Below, piece by piece: positions 1-8,622 of a DNA stretch of 64,000 bases. Location of the stretch: assembly GCA_029261295.1 (NCBI GenBank), contig JAJDBP010000007.1, positions 248,001 through 312,000 of the forward strand. Direction: 5' to 3'. A program made the position numbers and the translations under genes. Below the pieces are notes generated by a model. It was not told where the DNA came from and made no database searches. It saw only the letters and a program-made list of their open reading frames with translations. The stretch's first letter is position 1. The number at the start of each line of letters is the position of its first letter. This DNA comes from Nitrospirales bacterium (GTDB lineage Bacteria > Nitrospirota > Nitrospiria > Nitrospirales > UBA8639).

Positions 1-950
1 GCGGTAGCTAAAATCGTCAAACTTCCACCGAATTCAATATTTCTGGCAGCCCCGAAAAACCGTTTGGGCCGTTGCAACGCATTCGAATCCAACCCCCCTG
101 ACAACACTTTCCCACTAGGTGGCGAAATCGTATTATAGGCACGTGCTAAACGGGTCACACTATCCAATAAAATTACCACGTCACGCTTATGTTCAACCAA
201 GCGCTTGGCCTTTTCCATCACAATTTCAGCGACCTGCGCATGCCGTTGAGGCGGTTCGTCAAATGTTGAGCTGATCACTTCAGCCGCCTTGACCTGTCGT
301 TGCCAATCAGTCACCTCCTCAGGACGTTCATCAATCAGCAAAACAATCAGGACAATTTCAGGATGATTGGCGATTATGGAACGAGCCACAGCCTGCAGAA
401 GCATGGTCTTTCCCGTTCGGGGAGCCGCAACAATAAGGCCACGCTGCCCTTTCCCGATAGGCGTGGTTAATTCCATCACTCGCGTGCAATATTCTTCTCG
501 ATCAAACTCTAAATTGATTCGTTCTTCGGCATATAATGGCGTCAAATTATCGAACAAGATCTTATCGCGTTGGACTTCCGGTTCATCATAGTTGATTTTT
601 TCAACTTTTAAGAGTGCAAAATATCGTTCACCATCCTTTGGGGGACGGATCTGCCCGGACACAATATCCCCAGTTCGGAGATTAAACCGACGAATTTGCG
701 AAGGGGAAATATAAATATCGTCAGGACCTGGCAAATAGTTTGAGTCAGGAGCTCTGAGAAATCCAAACCCATCAGAAAGCGTTTCTAACACGCCCTCCCC
801 AAATATCACGCCATTTTTTTCACTCTGGCCTTGAAGAATAGAGAAAATTAGCTCTTGCTTTCGCAAATTTGGAGCCCCATCAATCTTGAGGCCTCGCGCT
901 AGATCGTTTAATTCTCCAATAGATTTCTGCTTCAATTCGGCAAGATGCAT
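1..950 (-). CDS. rho: Transcription termination factor Rho (partial, C-terminus beyond window)
   Basis: ATP-dependent RNA helicase that ends transcription of untranslated RNA. The visible 316 codons begin [20 protein letters not shown], a typical Rho N-terminal helical domain. They continue through the cold-shock RNA-binding domain (about residues 50-120, with GFGFLR and [16 protein letters not shown]) into the RecA-like ATPase core. The P-loop APRTGKT lies near residue 175, followed by [12 protein letters not shown] and [15 protein letters not shown]. The left window edge removes the rest of the ATPase domain. The start is the first ATG of the conserved N-terminus. The gene reads leftward and is divergent from the DUF2203 gene. 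Identity is certain from the conserved core. Confidence 0.97.
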   Translation of the reverse strand, partial: MHLAELKQKSIGELNDLARGLKIDGAPNLRKQELIFSILQGQSEKNGVIFGEGVLETLSDGFGFLRAPDSNYLPGPDDIYISPSQIRRFNLRTGDIVSGQIRPPKDGERYFALLKVEKINYDEPEVQRDKILFDNLTPLYAEERINLEFDREEYCTRVMELTTPIGKGQRGLIVAAPRTGKTMLLQAVARSIIANHPEIVLIVLLIDERPEEVTDWQRQVKAAEVISSTFDEPPQRHAQVAEIVMEKAKRLVEHKRDVVILLDSVTRLARAYNTISPPSGKVLSGGLDSNALQRPKRFFGAARNIEFGGSLTILAT

Positions 951-1455
951 AAGATTACTCCATAGGTTAACCGGAAGGATTTCCCAATACATGTCTTTGG
1001 GAAAAAAGGTTGGAAAGGATACACATTCGGAAGTTCTTGATTATGACCAATGTACAAATTTGCTGGAGGTCCTATCGGGGTTGATGATAGTCAACCCGCG
1101 TATTGTTTAATTTAGGAAGAATACTCAGGGCGAATGAGGAACGACACTTGTCTACGGCAGCCGCAATGTCCTCTTTACGATTTGGGTTAAAACTAAATGG
1201 GTTAAAACTAAAAAGTCCGGGAAGTTAATTAGGCGGATATAGCTTTTTTAATTTTGGGCAGGTCTTGATGTCTTATGTATCTCACACATGATTACCTTGT
1301 CAATAGTTTTATTATCGGTAGAACCAAGAAAAAACTTAAGCCCGTTGATTTTTTCAATGGAATTTTCCAGAAAAGTAGGAGGTTGGCACCCTTCTATCTA
1401 GTATGGTAAACCATCCTTACGATAATTGGAAGCTCACCGGAGGGACCCTTCCCTA
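951..1455. other. Intergenic region upstream of rho, with hairpin and tandem 15-mer
   Basis: No supportable gene. On the rho side there is a hairpin with 8-bp arms at 980-987 and 997-1004 (TTTCCCAA / TTGGGAAA, 9-nt loop), which would lie in the rho leader RNA. A perfect tandem duplication of the 15-mer TGGGTTAAAACTAAA occupies 1183-1197 and 1198-1212. Rho mRNA leaders are autoregulated in some bacteria, but nothing here proves that. Confidence 0.5.
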
Positions 1456-1872
1456 ATGTCAGAATCAGGTTTTCCCTTTTCAAGCGAACGAATCTTCACT
1501 CTCGCTGAAGCCAATGCTTTAGTCCCCGAATTGGAACAGCATTGGACCTCCATAAAAGAAGGGCGCCAGATCCTTATTGAGACGAGAGACGAAGTCAAAA
1601 AGGCCAGCGCTCAAGCGTCTTCGGGCGGGGGTACAGTTGTTGGAGTGAAATATATCAAAGGCTTACAAGATATCAATGGAAGCTTGCATGCCATTCAAGA
1701 ATTGGGGGTGGTCATTAAAGATGTGGAAATTGGCCTCTGTGACTTCCCTTTTATGTACAATGATAAATTGGTCTTTTTATGCTGGAAATCTGGGGAAGAC
1801 CAAGTATCGTGGTGGCATGATATTGATAGCGGATTTAACAACCGACAACCCATAGACCAGCCAGAGCCCTAA
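1456..1872 (+). CDS. DUF2203 family protein
   Basis: 138-residue soluble protein of unknown function. It has the DUF2203 hallmarks: an N-terminal FTLAEANALVPELE, a central ELGVVIKDVEIGLCDFP, and a C-terminal LCWKSGEDQVSWWHDIDSGF block. The family name describes conservation only; no activity is established. The reading frame is open back to a TTG at 1426. The ATG at 1456 is preferred because CCGGAGGG (1437-1444) lies 11 nt upstream. There is no signal peptide or membrane segment. It reads rightward, divergent from rho, and is followed at 120 bp by the YciI-like gene. Confidence 0.85.
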   Translation: MSESGFPFSSERIFTLAEANALVPELEQHWTSIKEGRQILIETRDEVKKASAQASSGGGTVVGVKYIKGLQDINGSLHAIQELGVVIKDVEIGLCDFPFMYNDKLVFLCWKSGEDQVSWWHDIDSGFNNRQPIDQPEP

Positions 1873-1991
1873 TCTTCTCACTGGCCACCCCGGCTCTTTC
1901 TACCTTCTTCTTCAAATCACGATGGAATATTTGGCTTTTCGCCAATGATAGAGATAATCCTCAATCCTTTATAAATTTTAGAGATGGAAAA

Positions 1992-2273
1992 ATGAGTCCC
2001 ATGAAGTTTGTCATTTTAGGGAAAGACGGTCCTGAGGGAACGATCAAACGGCCCTTGTATCGTGAGGCCCACCTGAAACGGCTTGAGCAATGGGCACAAC
2101 AAGGCAAGGTAGTGTTAGCTGGACCCTTGACTGATAAAACCGGGAGCTTAATTGTGGTTGAGGCAGATTCTTTGGAAGAGGTTCAAACGTTTGCCAATGA
2201 AGATCCCTACATGATTCATGGAGTCTTTTCTGAAGTCACGGTTCATCCATTTAAGCAAGTCTTCCCTGAATAA
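1992..2273 (+). CDS. YciI-like protein
   Basis: 93-residue ferredoxin-fold (dimeric alpha-beta barrel) protein of the YciI family. It matches in length and in the pattern KFVILGKDGPEG..REAHLKRL followed by GKVVLAGPLTDKTGSLIVVEADSLEEV. YciI proteins are small cytosolic proteins that are often fused to or near metabolic enzymes; the substrate is unknown here. The ATG at 1992 has GAGATGG 4-5 nt upstream; a second ATG at 2001 is possible. It converges with the EVE-domain gene on the other strand. Confidence 0.85.
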   Translation: MSPMKFVILGKDGPEGTIKRPLYREAHLKRLEQWAQQGKVVLAGPLTDKTGSLIVVEADSLEEVQTFANEDPYMIHGVFSEVTVHPFKQVFPE

Positions 2274-2334
2274 TCCTTATAAAATAAGACACAAATTGTT
2301 TGATGGTCCTGCTTGAAATCGTGAGCCGGAGGTT

Positions 2335-2796
2335 CTAAGTAACCAGAGAACAGACACATTGCCATTCTTCGTGACGGACGGGTTGGACAGAAAGACGAGA
2401 GCCTTTTCGAAGAAGCTCCATACCTTCAAGACCTGTAATGGTCCGCAAAAATTCCAAGGACAGCGGCTTCGAAAAGACCTTGAGCAATTTAATATCGACG
2501 AGAAACCACCGAGGTGCCTCTGATGAACTTTTGGGATCGTAATAGCGGCTTTTTTTATCAAAAGCATAGGGATCAGGATAGGCAGCCTTCACAATTTCGA
2601 CGGTTCCGACAATAGACGGAGGATCGGCATTGCTATGGTAAAAAAATCCCCGATCCCCAATGTTCATAGATTTCAAAAAATTGCGAGCTTGATAATTGCG
2701 CACCCCTTCCCAACAAGTGGTTTTGGCTGGCGATTTCGCCAAATCATGAATAGAAAAACTCGTGGGTTCGGATTTCAATAACCAATACTCAGGCAT
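2335..2796 (-). CDS. EVE domain-containing protein
   Basis: 153-residue single-domain EVE protein, homologous to thymocyte nuclear protein 1. The hallmark N-terminus is MPEYWLLKSEPTSFSIHDL, then CWEGVRNYQARNFL, GDRGFFYHSN and IVGTVEIVKAAYPD. EVE domains belong to the PUA-like fold and can bind modified bases in nucleic acids; the ligand of this one is unknown. Length equals the usual bacterial stand-alone form. ATG start; no clear Shine-Dalgarno. Convergent with the YciI gene. I see no neighbouring restriction genes that would suggest a defence role. Confidence 0.9.
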   Translation of the reverse strand: MPEYWLLKSEPTSFSIHDLAKSPAKTTCWEGVRNYQARNFLKSMNIGDRGFFYHSNADPPSIVGTVEIVKAAYPDPYAFDKKSRYYDPKSSSEAPRWFLVDIKLLKVFSKPLSLEFLRTITGLEGMELLRKGSRLSVQPVRHEEWQCVCSLVT

Positions 2797-2953
2797 AATC
2801 TACAAGACGGGACATTCCCAAAAAAATGGAGCCACCTTCTCAGATCAGAGGTGGGACACATCATTATAGATAGTCACAAGACTGAGAACAATCACGTTTT
2901 CATAAGGAACTCACCGGCTCTATTTTTCGTAAATTTCTCACTCTCTCATTGCC

Positions 2954-3379
2954 ATGATTGATCAATTTATCCAATTTGCTGAAACGTGGATTTCCAAGGA
3001 AATGTGGGTAGGCCTGATTGCCTTTTCGGTCATCGCCTTTGTAGGCACACTCGTCGCCATTCCAGCAATTCTTATCCGACTCCCTTCAGACTATTTTCAA
3101 AACCATCACCACAAACCCTGGTTTGCCAACCATCACCCTGTGGTTCGAACCCTCGGGCTAATCGCAAAAAATCTGCTAGGAATCATTTTTTTGCTGGCAG
3201 GAATTGCCATGTTATTCTTACCAGGGCAAGGTCTGCTGACCATGCTGTTGGGCATTCTATTTATCGACTTTCCTGGCAAACATCGCCTGGAAAAAAAGCT
3301 GATTCAGCATCCGAAGATTCTGCAGGCCATCAATGCGTTCCGGGAAAAAGCCGGGAAACCACCTTTCATATTTGAATAA
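2954..3379 (+). CDS. Small membrane protein, PGPGW-like family
   Basis: 141-residue inner-membrane protein. One hydrophobic segment lies near residues 18-42 (GLIAFSVIAFVGTLVAIPAI). A helical hairpin follows at about 72-102, with AGIAMLFLPGQGLLTMLLG as its turn. The LPGQGLL turn followed by GILFIDFPGKHRLEKKL resembles the PGPGW putative transmembrane family (LPGPG..LLLGL). The C-terminus is amphipathic and basic. Function is unknown. It lies 84 bp upstream of cstA on the same strand and may be cotranscribed with it. Confidence 0.65.
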   Translation: MIDQFIQFAETWISKEMWVGLIAFSVIAFVGTLVAIPAILIRLPSDYFQNHHHKPWFANHHPVVRTLGLIAKNLLGIIFLLAGIAMLFLPGQGLLTMLLGILFIDFPGKHRLEKKLIQHPKILQAINAFREKAGKPPFIFE

Positions 3380-3463
3380 GCCACACACATCATTTCTTTT
3401 CTGAACTTCCTCTGAAGCCTCAACGGTTTACTCATCTAAGGTCCATTGATAGGATAATGCTCC

Positions 3464-5413
3464 ATGACCATATTGCATAAACTTGGATGGGCGGGGCTGG
3501 CGATTCTTTGTGCCGTCGCCTTTGGCCATGTAGTCGGATTCCTCAATCCTCATGAAAAAGTCAACGGGCTGTGGCTGGTCGTCGCAGCTTCCTGTTTTTA
3601 CGTCCTGGCCTATCGGTTTTATGGACGATTTTTAGCTCGAAAGGTGATGGATCTCGATAACCGTCGACGAACACCAGCCTATCGATTAGAAGATGGAACC
3701 AATTTTTATCCAGCCAACAAATACATCCTGTTTGGTCATCATTTTGCCGCAATAGCTGGAGCCGGGCCCCTGCTAGGTCCCGTCCTCGCTTCCCAATTTG
3801 GCTTTCTTCCTGGATTTTTGTGGATTGTCGTGGGTGCCGTGCTAGCTGGCGCTGTCCAGGATTTTATTATCCTTGTCGCTTCCATGCGACGGAATGGACG
3901 CTCTCTACCAGAAATCGCACATGCCGAATTAGGTCCAGTTACGGGATTAGCCACCGCTGTCGCGGTACTGTTCATCGTGGTCGTCGCACTCGCTGGCTTA
4001 GGGCTAGCTGTCGTCAATGCACTGTATGACAATGCCTGGGGGACCTTCACCATTGTCATGACCATTCCAATTGCTTTTGTCATGGGGCTGTACTTACAGA
4101 AATTTCGTCCAGGCCAAGTCGGAGAAATGACCTTCATTGGGCTGATATTATTGGTCCTTGCCATAATTTTCGGGCGAGCCGTTGCACAATCGGAGTGGGC
4201 TGAATGGTTTATGTGGGACCGCACCACACTCACATGGTGCCTTGCTTCTTATGGATTTCTGGCCTCCGTCCTGCCGGTGTGGATTCTTCTGGTCCCTCGA
4301 GATTATCTGTCGACCTATATGAAATTAGGTGTTATTGCTCTACTCGGAGTCGGAGTAATCGTGTTAGCCCCAACAATTGAAATGCCGAGAACCACTGAGT
4401 TTATTAGCGGAAACGGCCCCATCATTCCCGGCACACTTTTCCCATTTCTGTTTATCACCATCGCCTGCGGCGCCATCTCCGGCTTTCATTCGCTCGTATC
4501 ATCAGGCACTACCCCAAAACTTATCAGCCAGGAGTCCCAAGCCATTGTGGGATACGGGGCAATGCTCTTAGAAAGTTTTGTCGGTGTCATTGCGCTAATC
4601 GCCGCATGCCTTTTAGTTCCTGGAGATTATTTCGCGATCAACACACATCTCACATTAGAGACCTTGGAAAGCATGGGGTTCCCCACCGCCCATATCGCTG
4701 AACTGTCAAACATGGTTGAAGTTGATGTGTCTGGACGCCCCGGAGGGGCCGTATCCTTAGCAGTGGGAATGGCCTCAATTTTTTCAGGACTGCCTGGCAT
4801 GGCTGGGCTCATGGCATACTGGTATCAATTCGCCTTATTATTTGAAGCCCTGTTTATTTTGACGACCATTGATGCGGGGACCCGGGTAGCCCGTTATCTG
4901 GTCCAAGAACTAGGGGGACGAGCTTATGCCCCTCTCAAACAGATCAACTGGTGGCCAGGAGTATTAGGGGCCAGTCTTTTCGTTGTGGGGGCCTGGGGAT
5001 ATCTCATTGGGACGGGAAGCATTGCGACAATTTGGCCGATGTTTGGCGCAGCCAATCAATTATTAGGCATGCTCGCACTCTGTATTGCCACGACCGTTCT
5101 GATTAAAATGGGGAAGACATCTTACCTATGGGTCACGGTCCTCCCCATGATATTTGTCGGAATTATCACCCTGGCTGGATGCTATGAACTCTTTGTCCTA
5201 TTTGTGAGTCGCGCAACTTCCGGCGAAAGCACACACACATTGACGATGACGATAAACGCAATTTTAGTAGGGGTCGTAGCACTATTGGCCATTATTGTCC
5301 TGATCGATAGTGCTCGCAAATGGTATGGCTATCTCGTCCACAAACACCCCTTAAATACTACTGAAGTCTTTGAGGGAGAAGGCATTAATATTCCGGCTGG
5401 TCCCTGCTGTTAA
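3464..5413 (+). CDS. cstA: Carbon starvation protein A (CstA) family transporter
   Basis: 649-residue polytopic inner-membrane protein of the CstA family, known in enterobacteria as peptide and pyruvate transporters. Diagnostic stretches are FGHHFAAIAGAGPLLGPVLA (residues ~90-109), LPEIAHAELGPVTG, PVWILLVPRDYLSTYMKLG and SGFHSLVSSGTTPKLI, then FGAANQLLGMLAL near the C-terminus. At least a dozen hydrophobic segments are visible. Length is somewhat shorter than the ~700-residue E. coli protein. The stop is followed at 39 bp by yajQ. The substrate in this organism is not deducible; peptide uptake during carbon limitation is the family-based expectation. Confidence 0.93.
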   Translation: MTILHKLGWAGLAILCAVAFGHVVGFLNPHEKVNGLWLVVAASCFYVLAYRFYGRFLARKVMDLDNRRRTPAYRLEDGTNFYPANKYILFGHHFAAIAGAGPLLGPVLASQFGFLPGFLWIVVGAVLAGAVQDFIILVASMRRNGRSLPEIAHAELGPVTGLATAVAVLFIVVVALAGLGLAVVNALYDNAWGTFTIVMTIPIAFVMGLYLQKFRPGQVGEMTFIGLILLVLAIIFGRAVAQSEWAEWFMWDRTTLTWCLASYGFLASVLPVWILLVPRDYLSTYMKLGVIALLGVGVIVLAPTIEMPRTTEFISGNGPIIPGTLFPFLFITIACGAISGFHSLVSSGTTPKLISQESQAIVGYGAMLLESFVGVIALIAACLLVPGDYFAINTHLTLETLESMGFPTAHIAELSNMVEVDVSGRPGGAVSLAVGMASIFSGLPGMAGLMAYWYQFALLFEALFILTTIDAGTRVARYLVQELGGRAYAPLKQINWWPGVLGASLFVVGAWGYLIGTGSIATIWPMFGAANQLLGMLALCIATTVLIKMGKTSYLWVTVLPMIFVGIITLAGCYELFVLFVSRATSGESTHTLTMTINAILVGVVALLAIIVLIDSARKWYGYLVHKHPLNTTEVFEGEGINIPAGPCC

Positions 5414-5452
5414 TGAGATGATGGGCTAGCCAATACTACCGAGAGGAATTCC

Positions 5453-5950
5453 ATGGCTGATAACTACTCATTCGATGTGGTCTCACGTATCGACATGCAG
5501 GAAATGAAAAATGTCGTTGATCAAACCTTGAAGGAAATCGGACAACGTTACGACTTTAAGGGAAGCAAGAGCGAGCTCACGCTCAAAGAAAAAGAGAAGC
5601 AATTAGTCGTACTCTCCGATGACGATTACAAACTGAACGCCGTGCTGGACATTCTGAAAAACAAATGCATCAAACGCAATGTGTCATTAAAGGGTTTAAC
5701 CTATGGCAAAGTAGAAGAGGCCTTAGGGGGAACCGTTCGCCAAACAATCACCATTCAGAGTGGATTGCCGGATGACAAGGCTAAAGCCATTACCAAATCC
5801 ATTAAAGAAGCCAAATTCAAGGCTCAGGGACAAATACAAGGTGATCAAGTCCGGGTACAAAGCAAAAGCAAGGATGAGCTTCAAGCTGTCATGACTCATC
5901 TCAAAGCGCAAGATTTTGAGCTCGATCTCCAGTTTGAAAATTACCGGTGA
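5453..5950 (+). CDS. yajQ: YajQ family nucleotide-binding protein
   Basis: 165-residue cytosolic protein, exactly the usual YajQ length. It starts MADNYSFDVVSRIDMQEM, with the conserved EIGQRYDFKGS motif, RQTITIQSGLPDDKAKAI in the second repeat, and the C-terminal LQFENYR. YajQ proteins have two ferredoxin-like halves; some members bind cyclic di-GMP and act with transcription factors. The binding ligand here is inferred only from the family. GAGAGGAATTCC precedes the ATG, giving a good ribosome site. It follows cstA with a 39-bp gap. Confidence 0.95.
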   Translation: MADNYSFDVVSRIDMQEMKNVVDQTLKEIGQRYDFKGSKSELTLKEKEKQLVVLSDDDYKLNAVLDILKNKCIKRNVSLKGLTYGKVEEALGGTVRQTITIQSGLPDDKAKAITKSIKEAKFKAQGQIQGDQVRVQSKSKDELQAVMTHLKAQDFELDLQFENYR

Positions 5951-6147
5951 ACGCCCATAAATCTGTTCCTTTTAATTTTCCGAGTTCTGCCCTCTATGGA
6001 AAATCCGAGGTAACGGCCATCAATCCATTAGCCTTCCTTATTCTCTAGAATCGACAGAGAAGAAGCCGACTGGCGTCCTCATTCGTTCTCCTGGTAAAAT
6101 CTTTTAATATCCTCATCCAACAAACCCATACACCAAGGAGGTGTCCT

Positions 6148-6888
6148 ATGGTAAAAGAAGGACGAATAGCTAGATCGACACTTTTAGCTTTTTCCCTGCT
6201 ATTCCTGGGAGGTTGTAGTAGCTGGGGAACCCCACCACCTGTTTCTCCTACACTCAAACCTTTCGTAGCTCAGGCCTCTCCGGCTGAAGAGACCACTCTA
6301 TCCCAACCTCTCGTTCTTGGAGTGGCCTGGCTACAACCTTCCGCTAGCGAGGTACCTCTTCCAGAACGTGGGACTCAGCGACTAATAAATCAAATTCGTG
6401 AGCATTTTTCGGAACCAGGTACCTCCATACGAATTTCAAGCATAGACACGGTCACCTCAGCCGATCTCGTGACATTACGAGCCCTTGGTAAACAGCAGAA
6501 CGTGAGTCATATGCTCGTCGTAGCCCCAACCCTCCAAGAGGTCACAGTACCTGAAAAATTTGGCGTTCCAAGAGGGAACTGGCTTGGAACACGAACAGAA
6601 AGTCGGGCTTTTCTTGAGGCAGTGGCAATTGACCTACAGTCGGGGTTGCCAATATTTGAAGCACAGGGAAATGGGCAGGCCGCCCTAGAGACGCTGGAGT
6701 ATGGCTCATTTGGGCCATTCCCACGAATTTTTCGAGGCCTGTACGCTCCCGGGGATGGGAGTGTTTTTTATCCTGAAGGGGGAAGAGAAAATTTTCCAGC
6801 TGACGAGGTTCGAATCTATTCCTCTAACTACGCTCTGGCAGGATTATTATGGAAGTTAGATATGATCAAAACCTCAACCCCTTCATGA
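6148..6888 (+). CDS. Hypothetical lipoprotein
   Basis: 246-residue predicted lipoprotein. The signal peptide is RIARSTLLAFSLLFLGGC, with lipobox LGGC (Cys at residue 23), followed by a Pro-rich tether. The mature part contains a Rossmann-like or flagellar/LpoB-type alternation (GTQRLINQIREHF, ALGKQQNVSHMLVVAPTL, AIDLQSGLPIFEAQGNGQA). This pattern resembles proteins that assess lipoprotein-bound ligands, but I do not recognise a family. AAGGAGG lies just upstream of the ATG. It converges with the next lipoprotein gene across a perfect 34-bp palindrome. Envelope location is well supported; function is unknown. Confidence 0.8.
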   Translation: MVKEGRIARSTLLAFSLLFLGGCSSWGTPPPVSPTLKPFVAQASPAEETTLSQPLVLGVAWLQPSASEVPLPERGTQRLINQIREHFSEPGTSIRISSIDTVTSADLVTLRALGKQQNVSHMLVVAPTLQEVTVPEKFGVPRGNWLGTRTESRAFLEAVAIDLQSGLPIFEAQGNGQAALETLEYGSFGPFPRIFRGLYAPGDGSVFYPEGGRENFPADEVRIYSSNYALAGLLWKLDMIKTSTPS

Positions 6889-6970
6889 CCTTAAAACGGA
6901 TATTTCCTAAAGGGAATTCAAGAAGCAATTACCAGTCAAATAATTGAGGAGAAAGAGAAATCTCATTTTG

Positions 6971-7004
6971 GAAGGTAGGTGGGCCATATGGCCCACCTAC
7001 CTTC
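6971..7004. repeat. Perfect 34-bp palindrome between convergent genes
   Basis: Two 17-base arms (GAAGGTAGGTGGGCCAT and its exact reverse complement) meet without a spacer. As RNA this forms a very stable hairpin from either strand, in the gap between two convergent lipoprotein genes, so it may end transcription both ways. Neither side has a U-tract, which is unlike a standard intrinsic terminator. Confidence 0.85.
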
Positions 7005-7139
7005 TAAGAAACAACACTGAGACAAAAAGGGGGTTCCAACTTGAATGAGAAATAATATTTCGGTTATCGGACATAACTTCGCGGGTCCTACCTACTAGGA
7101 AACTGCCTGGGACTAATACAAATCCCACATAAATTTCTA

Positions 7140-8297
7140 TTATTTTTTCGGAGATTTTGAACGAAGACCAGGGTGGATCTCGGCTCGAATGGTATGGGTG
7201 CCAGGCGGAAGTCCTTCTGAGAGAATGATCCCAACAATCAGCTCTCCGTTCGACTTCTTTTTGATGAGGGGTAGCCGTCCACGGATTTCAGCCGTACGTT
7301 TTTCTCCTGGTTTAAGAGAACCCAGGGGAACAGGGAGGGAAACCACTCGCTTAAAAGCCTGTATCAGCACTGGGGTGCCACGAAGTTCTACATAGGCCGA
7401 TGGAATGGTCGAGTCACTCACATTCTGTATTTGAAGCAATAATTTTACAGCCTCTCCGCCCTCTATCACCAAATTTCTATTCGCATCAACAAATTTAGTT
7501 CGAAACTGCACAGAAGGTTCGGATACTGGCGAAACAGATGAAAGTGGGGCCGGTTGAGCTCTTGTAGGTAGCGTCCCAGTTGCAGAGGTAGAGAGTCCAG
7601 GATTGGGATATGTGGGTTGAGCTACTCCTGCTGGTCCTTGTTGCCGTTGAGCTACAAGATTTTGGGCAGCAATTTGTAGCCTGCCGCTTTCTCTCAATTT
7701 GTCTACGAGTTTATCAGAAATTTCATCAATGGCTTCGTCTATAGGAATGCCTACGCCGATCGGTTCACAATCTTTTCCGCCTTCATCAGTGCCGACCTTC
7801 CAATCACCATGCCCTTTGAATGTTTCAGCGTACAATTCTTTTCCAGTGCCGTTTTCTTTCAAAATAGCACGAATTCTAAGGGTTGCCTTCGCTGGATATT
7901 CCGCATCAGATTCTAATCGCGGAATATTGAGATCATAGGTTCTCTCGAGCACGGTATATTGAAGAATCGCATCTACATAATTCCCCAAAGTCAGATCCTC
8001 TCGATCAACCACCTGTTGAAAGATTTTCTGAGAATCCTCGAACAGCATCTGACTCAACTGAGTCCCCACCTGATAGACTTTGGGCGCTCCACAGGCATCA
8101 TTGTAGGAAAACGCCGCTTGTTGAACTGAGGAGTCTAGTTCAAGTTTAACTCGAATGGGAACAGAGGGATCTTTCTTTTCATCTTCAAATTCCAACCGTG
8201 GGAGGACGATTTTTGAGCACGAACTGAGTAACACAAGAAGGCCAAAGAGGAAAACACAAAATTTAAAATGGAGTGAAGTAACTAATCTATTATTCAT
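7140..8297 (-). CDS. Hypothetical lipoprotein with C-terminal Ig-like region
   Basis: 385-residue predicted lipoprotein. The signal peptide has a hydrophobic core FCVFLFGLLVLLSSC with lipobox LSSC (Cys at 27). Residues ~45-210 look like an LPS-assembly or LpoB-type alpha/beta domain (QVGTQLSQMLFEDSQKIFQQV, ETFKGHGDW, DEAIDEISDKLVDKLRE). A Pro/Ser/Thr-rich linker follows, then a C-terminal beta-rich domain (~270-385) reading like a CARDB/Ig-fold module (NLVIEGGEAVKLLLQIQNVS, then KPGEKRTAEIRG). Similar two-part lipoproteins are, from memory, common in Nitrospira. The function is unknown. Start ATG at 8297 with no strong ribosome site. Confidence 0.75.
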   Translation of the reverse strand: MNNRLVTSLHFKFCVFLFGLLVLLSSCSKIVLPRLEFEDEKKDPSVPIRVKLELDSSVQQAAFSYNDACGAPKVYQVGTQLSQMLFEDSQKIFQQVVDREDLTLGNYVDAILQYTVLERTYDLNIPRLESDAEYPAKATLRIRAILKENGTGKELYAETFKGHGDWKVGTDEGGKDCEPIGVGIPIDEAIDEISDKLVDKLRESGRLQIAAQNLVAQRQQGPAGVAQPTYPNPGLSTSATGTLPTRAQPAPLSSVSPVSEPSVQFRTKFVDANRNLVIEGGEAVKLLLQIQNVSDSTIPSAYVELRGTPVLIQAFKRVVSLPVPLGSLKPGEKRTAEIRGRLPLIKKKSNGELIVGIILSEGLPPGTHTIRAEIHPGLRSKSPKK

Positions 8298-8529
8298 AGT
8301 AAAAAGGAAAACTTAGTCAGCACCAATCTTGATACAAACGTAGGGATAATAACTTTATGGGCATTGATTTCTTCTCAATGATTTAAAACACGGATGCAGG
8401 AAAGGAAGAATTTTACTGAGGTTCATCTATACAGAGAAACAGCCTTTACATTAATTCATACAATATACCCTAGATGGTGTTTCCGATGGAAGGCAACTCC
8501 CAATTAATTACCAAACTATCCCCATAAAA

Positions 8530-8567
8530 AAACAGGGCCTCTGATTTTTAAATCAGAAGCCCTGTTT
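8530..8567 (-). terminator. Intrinsic terminator of the porin gene
   Basis: Arms AAACAGGGCCTCTGATTT and AAATCAGAAGCCCTGTTT (18 bp, one mismatch) with a 2-nt loop. On the minus strand the stem is followed by a run of seven T at 8531-8525. It lies 56 bp after the porin stop codon, so it fits as that gene's terminator. Confidence 0.85.
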
Positions 8568-8622
8568 GAGTATTTACTGACGAACGAAGCTAGACCTCGT
8601 TCTTCACAATGTTAACCAATAA

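Noticed and set aside
3739-4233. Long minus-strand frame (164 codons) inside cstA
   Set aside because: It is antisense to a well-conserved transporter and its translation is low-complexity, without family features.
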